DNA of 64,000 nt from Alphaproteobacteria bacterium (GTDB taxonomy: Bacteria; Pseudomonadota; Alphaproteobacteria; Puniceispirillales; Puniceispirillaceae). The translations under genes and the position numbers were made by a program. The stretch spans positions 20,255 through 84,254 of the forward strand of contig JAAXKA010000146.1 in NCBI GenBank assembly GCA_012269555.1. The letters run 5' to 3'. Below, piece by piece: positions 57,631 to 64,000 of the stretch. Under the pieces are notes generated by a model, which saw nothing but the letters and a program-made list of their open reading frames with translations, did no database searches and was not told the origin of the DNA. Each line of letters opens with the position of its first letter. Within the stretch, counting starts at the first letter, position 1.

Positions 57631-60474
57631 ATGCCTTATACCCCAAAGATAACTATATTGTTAGGTCCAACAAATACTGGGAAAACTCATTATGCTTTAG
57701 AAAGAATGCTTGGCTACCAGTCTGGCATGATAGGATTTCCTCTGAGATTATTAGCTCGAGAAAATTATGATAAGCTTGTTACAAAAGTTGGTGTATCACA
57801 GGTAGCACTAATAACAGGCGAGGAAAAAATATTTCCACGTCAAGCACGTTATTATTGCTGTACGGTCGAAGCAATGCCACTTGAAATAAGTGTGGAATGT
57901 CTTGCAATTGACGAGGTACAACTCGCAAGTGACAGGGAGCGAGGTCATATTTTTACTGATAGAATTTTGCATGCTAGGGGGAAGTATGAGACACTCCTAT
58001 TAGGAGCATTAACAATGCATCCCTTACTCAAAAAAATGCTTCCAGATGCAATCTTTGAAACAAGAAAGCGACTTTCTAATCTAACTTATAGTGGCCAGAA
58101 AAAAGTTACACGTCTTGGCAGGAGGTCTGCTATCGTGGCGTTTAGTGCCCCAGATGTATATCATTTAGCAGAAACTGTGAGGAGACAGCGAGGTGGAACA
58201 GCTGTGGTAATGGGTGCGTTGTCTCCTAGAACTAGAAATGCACAAGTTGACATGTATCAATCTGGAGAAGTTGATTTTTTGATTGCAACAGATGCAATTG
58301 GCATGGGCTTGAATATGGACATTGAGCACGTTGCGATAGCAGCCGAGACAAAATTTGATGGTAAGCATATGAGGCATTTATATCCAGCAGAAATGGCTCA
58401 AATTGTTGGCCGGGCAGGAAGATATACTCAAGATGGCACATTTGGTGTTACAGAAGGTTGCAGACCTTTAGAAGATATATTGATAAATGCTCTTGAAAAT
58501 CATATTTTTTTGCCCCACAGGAAGCTTTATTGGCGTAATAGAAAACTTTCATTTGAGAGCCTGAAGCTTTTGTTAAAATCTCTTGAAGCGCCAGCACCAG
58601 AACCCTATTTATTGAGGAAAGCAGATGCTATTGATCACTTAACCTTGCAAGCGCTTGCAGGTATTCCAGAAATTGCTGAGCTTGCATCGAACAAAATAAG
58701 GTTAAAATTATTATGGGATGTTGCCCAAATTCCTGATTTTCGTAACATGATGACAGATAGTCATACTGTTATGCTTGCTAAAATTTATCAAAATCTAGCA
58801 ACTACCGGAAAACTAGACAAAAAATGGGTCGCAAGTCAGTTATCGTATCTTGAGAGACTTGATGGAGATATAGACACGTTAATGGCGAGGATTGCGCATA
58901 TTAGAACTTGGACATATATTACACATAAAACAAGCTGGACGGATGAACCAGAAGAGTGGCAACATCTAACAAGAACAATTGAAGATAAGTTATCAGACGA
59001 ATTACATAATCGATTAACACAACGTTTCGTGGATAAGCGGGCAGCACATTTATCAAGGCGACTGAAGGAAGCAACTAATTTGATTTCATCTGTAAAAATA
59101 GACGGAACAGTAATAGTTGAGGGAGAGGAAGTAGGAACACTCAAAGGGTTTACTTTTCAACCGAGCATTTCAGAAAATGAAGAAAAGGCAATGATTCTCG
59201 CTGCTGCAAGGAAGGCTTTACCGGAAGAAATTGAGAGACGTATCAAAGCTCTAAGTAATTCCGCTGCAAGCGCTTTCAAATTAGGTCAAAAAGCCACTGT
59301 TACATGGCGTGATACTGAAATAGCAAAACTCCTAAAATCAGAACAATTATATGCTCCTAGAATAGATGTGTTTGATAGTGAACTGCTGTCTACAGATCAA
59401 AAACAACGAATAAAAGACAAACTGAATACAGTATTAAAAGAACAGGTAAATGAAATATTAGGGAGTCTGCAGCGTCTTCGAAACATTGATGAATTTCAGG
59501 TGCAGAAAAAAGATGAGGGTAAAGAAACAAAAAATACAGGGGTGACCAAGGAAAAAATTATCATTTCTGGGTCATCAGAAAATTTTGAAACAACGCTAAT
59601 TGAAAAAGAGTTACCCTCGTCAGTTATTGATGAAACAGTGATTAGTAAGAAAGAAGAAACAAATACTCCTAAATTGGATATCGCAACAGGCACGCATTCG
59701 GCAGAAGTCTCGATGAGTGGGATTGCACGCGGTATAATGTTTCGGCTTTATGAAAACTTGGGTGTTATTAACAGAACGCTAATTGAAGACCAGTTAAAGG
59801 TGATGCCGGATAGTGACAAACCATTCCTTGCTAGGGCTGGTATTCGAATAGGCACAGAGTCAATTTTTATGCCTGATTTACTAAAGCCAGCGGCTATAAA
59901 ATTGAGAGTGCTGTTACACTCGATATTTGCTGATGAGTTTCCAGCTTGTGGTCCGCCACCTGAAGGGAGAGTCTCAATAGACCTTGTTGAGGGGGTGACG
60001 GATAATTATTGGTTATCTGCTGGATATCGGCGTATTGGTGACAAAGTTATGCGGGTGGATATGGTAGAACGAGTAGCAGCACTTGTCAGAACAGCGGCGA
60101 GAGCAGGTGAGTTTTCTATAAGTGATGAGATGTTGTCTCTTGCTGGCGTCAATAGACAAACGATGACCGCAATGATAATTGATCTTGGATTTGAGAAGCA
60201 AAGAGAGGATGAAGCAGAGGACCCTGAAAAACCGTCTAAACCGATTTTTACAAAAAAGCAGAAGAAGTTTAATCGACGATTTCATTCATCAAGAAAAGAC
60301 GAAATTTTATTAAAAAAACAGAAACAGACCGGTGGAGAAAATACCAAAAGCCAACCAAATTCAGTAAATAGAAAAAAGAAAAAAATAGCTGTAAACCAAT
60401 GGAAAAAAAATGCTAAAACACCTGAAATCAATCCTGATTCGCCATTTTCCATTCTTGCGAATTTAAAAAAATAA
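57631..60474 (+). CDS. Suv3-like DExH/SF2 helicase
   Basis: This is a large SF2 helicase like mitochondrial Suv3, common in alphaproteobacteria. It has Walker A GPTNTGKTHYA at residues 12-22, the DEVQLA Walker B, the helicase C motif QIVGRAGRYTQDGT and the Suv3-like C-terminal domain (to about residue 480). An alphaproteobacterial extension follows, ending in a lysine-rich tail. It probably unwinds RNA for decay. ATG 57631 or the GTG just before may start it. The next gene abuts its stop (TAAATG). Confidence 0.9.
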   Translation: MPYTPKITILLGPTNTGKTHYALERMLGYQSGMIGFPLRLLARENYDKLVTKVGVSQVALITGEEKIFPRQARYYCCTVEAMPLEISVECLAIDEVQLASDRERGHIFTDRILHARGKYETLLLGALTMHPLLKKMLPDAIFETRKRLSNLTYSGQKKVTRLGRRSAIVAFSAPDVYHLAETVRRQRGGTAVVMGALSPRTRNAQVDMYQSGEVDFLIATDAIGMGLNMDIEHVAIAAETKFDGKHMRHLYPAEMAQIVGRAGRYTQDGTFGVTEGCRPLEDILINALENHIFLPHRKLYWRNRKLSFESLKLLLKSLEAPAPEPYLLRKADAIDHLTLQALAGIPEIAELASNKIRLKLLWDVAQIPDFRNMMTDSHTVMLAKIYQNLATTGKLDKKWVASQLSYLERLDGDIDTLMARIAHIRTWTYITHKTSWTDEPEEWQHLTRTIEDKLSDELHNRLTQRFVDKRAAHLSRRLKEATNLISSVKIDGTVIVEGEEVGTLKGFTFQPSISENEEKAMILAAARKALPEEIERRIKALSNSAASAFKLGQKATVTWRDTEIAKLLKSEQLYAPRIDVFDSELLSTDQKQRIKDKLNTVLKEQVNEILGSLQRLRNIDEFQVQKKDEGKETKNTGVTKEKIIISGSSENFETTLIEKELPSSVIDETVISKKEETNTPKLDIATGTHSAEVSMSGIARGIMFRLYENLGVINRTLIEDQLKVMPDSDKPFLARAGIRIGTESIFMPDLLKPAAIKLRVLLHSIFADEFPACGPPPEGRVSIDLVEGVTDNYWLSAGYRRIGDKVMRVDMVERVAALVRTAARAGEFSISDEMLSLAGVNRQTMTAMIIDLGFEKQREDEAEDPEKPSKPIFTKKQKKFNRRFHSSRKDEILLKKQKQTGGENTKSQPNSVNRKKKKIAVNQWKKNAKTPEINPDSPFSILANLKK

Positions 60475-60873
60475 ATGGGTGAAGAGACAACATTAAGATT
60501 AGACAAATGGCTCTGGTATGCACGTTTTTTTAAAACAAGAACGCAAGCAACTAAATTGATCCAATCTGGAAAACTCAGATTAAATGGCGACATTATTACC
60601 AAACCGCATCGTGTAGCTTCTGTTGGGTCAATCCTTACCTTTCCTATGGCTAGGAACATAAGAGTGATTAAAATTGTCAAACTTGCACTAAGGAGAGGCC
60701 CAGCTTCTGAGGCAATTTTATTATATGAAGATATGTCACCAGTTACATTAAAACTAAATAAAGATGAAAAAAGTAAAGAGTTATATTTTGAGAAACGTAC
60801 AACTGGAAATGGCAGACCAACAAAAAAGCATAGACGTCAGACATCGCGGTTGAAAGAAAACTTTTTCTCTTAA
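60475..60873 (+). CDS. S4-domain RNA-binding protein (Hsp15-like)
   Basis: The 132-residue protein has an S4 domain at its start: LRLDKWLWYARFFKTRTQAT, then SGKLRLNGDIITKPHRV. The rest is basic. Hsp15-type proteins rescue stalled 50S subunits carrying nascent chains; that role is inferred here. The ATG directly follows the helicase stop, so the pair is translationally linked, as elsewhere in alphaproteobacteria. Confidence 0.9.
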   Translation: MGEETTLRLDKWLWYARFFKTRTQATKLIQSGKLRLNGDIITKPHRVASVGSILTFPMARNIRVIKIVKLALRRGPASEAILLYEDMSPVTLKLNKDEKSKELYFEKRTTGNGRPTKKHRRQTSRLKENFFS

Positions 60874-60894
60874 AATAAATCAGGGGAGGTTGAT

Positions 60895-61347
60895 ATGATT
60901 GAATTTGTGAAAACTTGGGTGTCAAAAAGTGAGAATTTTGCTAATGAGCAAGATGGAACACTCGTTGAAGTAATTTCTGAATTGTTATTAGAAGCAGCTA
61001 ATATTGATGGTAAAATAGATGACAAGGAAATCGAGGAGTCCAAACACGCTATTTGTAGCTTTTTTGATATATCTGAGGGGCAAGCAACTAAAATTATTCA
61101 AAAGTTACATGATGATGCTGGTCAAAAACATGAATTTCATTCTTTAACAAAGCAGATTAGAGATGAATGTGATTATGATGAAAGAATGTATATTTTGTCG
61201 ATGTTGTGGCAAATTGTAATGGCAGATGATGAAATTGACTCTTTGGAGTCAAATCTGATGAGAAGGCTCACTGGGCTTTTGTTTGTATCGGATATTGATT
61301 CTGCTAAAGCAAAGCAACAGGCAAAAAAAAGACTTGGTCTTGCTTAA
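60895..61347 (+). CDS. TerB-family (DjlA-N-like) protein
   Basis: The 150-residue, helical, acidic protein has the TerB pattern EAANIDGKIDDKEIEE and, in the second repeat, QIVMADDEIDSLESNLMRRL. The paired acidic motifs may bind a metal. The family name comes from tellurite resistance, but most members have no proven role. GGGGAGG lies before the ATG. It is in the S4-fdxA interval as a likely operon member. Confidence 0.88.
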   Translation: MIEFVKTWVSKSENFANEQDGTLVEVISELLLEAANIDGKIDDKEIEESKHAICSFFDISEGQATKIIQKLHDDAGQKHEFHSLTKQIRDECDYDERMYILSMLWQIVMADDEIDSLESNLMRRLTGLLFVSDIDSAKAKQQAKKRLGLA

Positions 61348-61418
61348 TTTCTCCAACTGTTTTATTGCGTATTTCAAATCTAAATACATATGATAATAGA
61401 AGAGTGCATGAAACTTAA

Positions 61419-61757
61419 ATGACTTATATAGTGAACGATAAATGTATTTCTTGTAAATATACGGATTGCGTGGAGGTCTGTCCGGTTGATTGTTTTTATG
61501 AGGGGGAAAACATGTTAGTAATTCACCCTGATGAATGTATTGATTGTGGTGTTTGTGAGCCCGAATGTCCACCTGAGGCAATTCTTCCGGATACTGAAGC
61601 TGGAGCTGATAAATGGGTAAAATTTAATTTGGAAAAAAGTTTAATTTGGCCCAATATAACAGAACGGCGCGACCCATTGCCGGGGGCTGAAGAAAATTTA
61701 GATAAAACTAATAAATTTCAAAATCTTTTCATTGATAAACCTGCTTCTCAAAATTGA
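61419..61757 (+). CDS. fdxA: 7Fe ferredoxin FdxA
   Basis: The electron carrier has cysteines suited to a [3Fe-4S] cluster (Cys9, Cys17, Cys50) and a [4Fe-4S] cluster (Cys21, Cys40, Cys43, Cys46), with the extra Cys12 usual in Azotobacter-type FdI. The C-terminal extension has the family WPNIT segment. The 112-residue length is typical. It lies upstream of carD, an arrangement common in alphaproteobacteria. Confidence 0.95.
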   Translation: MTYIVNDKCISCKYTDCVEVCPVDCFYEGENMLVIHPDECIDCGVCEPECPPEAILPDTEAGADKWVKFNLEKSLIWPNITERRDPLPGAEENLDKTNKFQNLFIDKPASQN

Positions 61758-61922
61758 TAAATTAGTGTTTTGACAAACAATAATTTGTAAAATTGTTAAG
61801 TTTATGGTATTGTTTCGAAACATAAAAAATATATTAAAACCATTTAATTTGCGATCTCTAAAATGAGGTCTAAAAATAAAAAATCACTTTTTGATTAAGT
61901 GTGTTTGAATTGATTTGGAATA

Positions 61923-62426
61923 ATGACAAAAATTAAAGAATTTAATTATCAAGACGGAGACTTTGTCGTCTACCCAACACATGGTGTTGGTAAAATCTTG
62001 GGAACAGAAACAAGCCAAATTGCTGGAACAGAAGTTCAATTGATGGTCATCCGATTTGAACAGGACAGAATGACCCTCAGAGTTCCATTAGAAAAAGCTC
62101 GTACATTAGGATTGCGGACACTTTCGTCAAGGAAGCATATGGATGATGCTATTACTACTCTGAAAAGTAAGGCAAAAATTCGTAGGACTATGTGGTCTCG
62201 ACGAGCGCAAGAATATGAAGCAAAAATCAAATCCGGGGACCCAGTGTCTATAGCTGAAGTTGTGCGCGATTTACGCAAAAGAGACCCTCAGATTGAACAG
62301 TCCTATTCAGAAAGACAAATGTATCAATCGGCATTGGAAAGATTGGCTCGTGAATTTGCGGCAATAGAGGACATTGACCAAGAATCAGCAGCTACAAAAT
62401 TAGAAGACATGATGGATGCTGCTTAA
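61923..62426 (+). CDS. carD: CarD/CdnL-family transcription regulator
   Basis: CarD binds RNA polymerase beta and stabilises open promoter complexes, notably at rRNA promoters. The N-terminal Tudor-like domain opens with DFVVYPTHGVGKILG-like residues, and the C-terminal helical domain includes MWSRRAQEYEAKIKSGD. The 167-residue length fits. A TTGACA hexamer at 61770-61775 lies upstream, but no matching -10 is clear. Confidence 0.94.
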   Translation: MTKIKEFNYQDGDFVVYPTHGVGKILGTETSQIAGTEVQLMVIRFEQDRMTLRVPLEKARTLGLRTLSSRKHMDDAITTLKSKAKIRRTMWSRRAQEYEAKIKSGDPVSIAEVVRDLRKRDPQIEQSYSERQMYQSALERLAREFAAIEDIDQESAATKLEDMMDAA

Positions 62427-62513
62427 TTGGATTATTTGAATAATCAGTCCAACAATATTCTATTTTCTCAAAAAAAATAAAATCGATTACTTAATATTTT
62501 TTAAGTTTGCAGA

Positions 62514-62543
62514 TGATCTGCCTTGGTCGGCGATACGTAATGA
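62514..62543 (+). promoter_or_regulatory. Possible RpoE-type ECF promoter of the sigma factor gene
   Basis: TGATCT (62514-62519) and TAATGA (62538-62543) are separated by exactly 18 bases. This resembles the Rhodobacter RpoE consensus (TGATCC, 18 bases, TAAGA) with mismatches. The start site would be near 62550, giving a leader of about 17 bases. rpoH-II is a known RpoE target in Rhodobacter, but no rpoE gene is in this window. Confidence 0.45.
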
Positions 62544-62566
62544 TAAAGTAAAGTATGGAGTTTATG

Positions 62567-63454
62567 ATGTCAGACTTATCAGACCCGATTAGAACATCAG
62601 ATAATCGTTTCATTCGAAAGGCAATGAAAAGGCCATTGCTGGAAAAAGATTATGAATTGGATCTTGCGCGGAAATGGCGTGATAAAAAAGATCATAAATC
62701 AATGCATATATTGGTTATGGCATATGCAAAACTCGTGATAAGTGCAGCATCAAAGTATAGACATTATGGTCTTACAAATGCTGACCTCATTCAAGAAGGA
62801 AACATTGGCTTAATGCAGGCCGCTGAGCGTTTTGATCCAGAACGAGGTGTAAGATTTTCAACATACGCTAATTGGTGGATAAGAGCTTCTATACAGGACC
62901 ATATTCTCCGCAACTGGTCTATAGTGAGAACAGGTACCACTGCTGCTCATAAATCATTATTTTTTAAATTACGAAGATTACGTACACAGATAGGCGAGGC
63001 AGATGGAGGGGCGCTCACTGATGCGGGAAGACAAAAGATTGCTGATACTATCGGGGTTACGGTTAAAGACGTCATTGTCATGGAGCAGCGCCTTTCTGGG
63101 AGCGACCAGTCTCTAAACTCACTTCTTGCCGATGACGCAGATACTGAGGCCATCGAATTTGTTGTTGATACTCGGCCTACCCCAGAGCAAGTTGCCATTT
63201 CATGTCACGATAGGGTAGTGATGACCCGATGGCTTAATGTTGCGCTAAATGAGTTATCTACCAGAGAACGATTTATAATACTCAAAAGACGCCTGAAAGA
63301 GGAAGGAACAACTCTAGAAGAGCTAGGAAGTTTGCTAGGGGTGAGCAAAGAAAGGGTTCGCCAAATTGAACATCGTGCTTTGTCTAAGTTAAAACAATCT
63401 TTGCAATCTACCACAGAATCCCATAAAGATATGTTGGAGTCATCATTAGTTTAA
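62567..63454 (+). CDS. rpoH: Sigma-32 family factor, RpoH-II type
   Basis: The 295-residue sigma factor has region 2 with LIQEGNIGLMQAAERFDPERG and FSTYANWWIRASIQDHILRNW, the RpoH box as HKSLFFKLRRL, and a region 4 helix-turn-helix near LGVSKERVRQIEHRAL. The wording is closer to the RpoH-II group of Rhodobacter (photooxidative stress) than to classic RpoH. ATG 62567 is six bases after GGAG; 62564 and 62555 are alternatives. Confidence 0.9.
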   Translation: MSDLSDPIRTSDNRFIRKAMKRPLLEKDYELDLARKWRDKKDHKSMHILVMAYAKLVISAASKYRHYGLTNADLIQEGNIGLMQAAERFDPERGVRFSTYANWWIRASIQDHILRNWSIVRTGTTAAHKSLFFKLRRLRTQIGEADGGALTDAGRQKIADTIGVTVKDVIVMEQRLSGSDQSLNSLLADDADTEAIEFVVDTRPTPEQVAISCHDRVVMTRWLNVALNELSTRERFIILKRRLKEEGTTLEELGSLLGVSKERVRQIEHRALSKLKQSLQSTTESHKDMLESSLV

Positions 63455-63482
63455 AAAGTCTACCAATAGGCAATTTGAAGAC

Positions 63483-64000
63483 ATGCGCCAGGATTACGAT
63501 TCGTCAATTCATCTTTTTCCTGTTATAGAACCATTTGATAGTGGTTATTTTGAACAGGATATTCATAAAATATACTATGAGCAAGTAGGCAATCCTGAAG
63601 GAAAAGTAATATTATTTTTGCATGGAGGGCCAGGAGCTGGTTGTTCTTCTGCGCATAGACGATTATTTGATCCTGAAAAATTTAGGGTCATTTTTTTTGA
63701 TCAGCGTGGTTCTGGTCGCTCAAAGCCTTATGCTTCAATAGAAAAAAATACCACCCAACATTTGATATCAGATATAAATTATTTGCGTGAAAAGCTCAAA
63801 ATTGAAAAATGGATATTATTTGGTGGTTCTTGGGGAAGCACTTTGGCGCTTGCCTACGCAATAGAGAACCCAGTTTTTGTTTCTGCACTCATATTGAGAG
63901 GTGTATTTTTGGGGACTAATGCCGAAATTAATTGGTATTTATATGAAATGCGAAGATTTTTTCCAGAGGCTTATGATCGGTTCATCTCTTATATCCCAGT
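63483..64000 (+). CDS. pip: Proline iminopeptidase (3' end cut off by window)
   Basis: This alpha/beta hydrolase removes N-terminal proline from peptides. 172 codons are visible. The oxyanion segment LHGGPGAGC and the nucleophile motif GGSWGSTLAL (Ser about 117) match the S33 proline iminopeptidase family, as do FDQRGSGRSKPYA and NTTQHLISDI. The Asp and His of the triad lie beyond the edge. It follows rpoH after 28 bases. Confidence 0.93.
   Translation, partial: MRQDYDSSIHLFPVIEPFDSGYFEQDIHKIYYEQVGNPEGKVILFLHGGPGAGCSSAHRRLFDPEKFRVIFFDQRGSGRSKPYASIEKNTTQHLISDINYLREKLKIEKWILFGGSWGSTLALAYAIENPVFVSALILRGVFLGTNAEINWYLYEMRRFFPEAYDRFISYIP

Noticed and set aside
61770..61800. Consensus promoter before carD
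   Set aside because: TTGACA is perfect, but no -10 of acceptable quality lies 16-18 bases downstream.

Overview
The window is a gene-dense, AT-rich stretch of a bacterial chromosome that looks alphaproteobacterial. Supporting signs are the split b/b' F0 ATP synthase operon (I-a-c-b'-b), the ctaC-D-B-small ORF-ctaG-ctaE oxidase operon, type 2 ArgC, plant-type GshA, the rsmB-heparinase-purH row with an SdhAF4-like gene next door, CcmABCD, and a Suv3-like helicase/S4/FdxA/CarD/RpoH-II row. Short spacers, stop/start overlaps and tail-to-tail genes a few bases apart suggest a streamlined, perhaps marine lineage (SAR116-like or a low-GC relative; this is inference). I found no tRNA, rRNA, CRISPR, insertion sequence or prophage.

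Layout: 1-5600 holds lipid A/LPS genes (lpxK partial, waaA, a DUF374 acyltransferase, an MsbA-like exporter) and a phosphatase. 5600-12800 holds pmbA/tldE, argC, ubiA, rsmE, gshA and tldD. 12800-18900 is the aa3-type cytochrome oxidase operon, including a 45-residue membrane protein, followed by a terminator and surf1. 18900-26400 holds thrC, yqgE, dsbD, a peroxiredoxin, rnhA, thrB, ispH and a lipoprotein. 26400-29100 is the F0 ATP synthase operon behind a near-consensus promoter. 29200-40200 holds smc, a DsbA-like protein, dciA-like, mutY, purH, a heparinase-family protein and rsmB. 40300-46900 is a mixed segment (sdhAF4-like, DUF1491, hisD, secreted nuclease, SOUL protein, ridA, EamA exporter, dusA, yciB).

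47100-52300 is the most system-like part: a corrinoid protein, a 'Virulence_fact' family protein, a MetF-like reductase, a pterin-binding methyltransferase and a ferredoxin-ASKHA corrinoid reactivator. Together they look like the methyl-handling half of a B12-dependent demethylation route that feeds methyl groups into tetrahydrofolate, but no substrate:corrinoid methyltransferase is present. Next comes ccmABCD (ccmD is a 47-codon gene), directly downstream of a 930-residue AcnB whose sequence looks Bacteroidetes-like. Alphaproteobacteria normally carry acnA beside ccmA, so this looks like replacement in place by a foreign, non-orthologous aconitase.

57600-64000 holds the helicase, S4 protein, TerB-like protein, FdxA, CarD, an RpoH-II-type sigma factor behind a possible ECF-sigma promoter, and the start of a proline iminopeptidase.

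Functions were assigned by reading translated sequence and recalling families; no database search was run.
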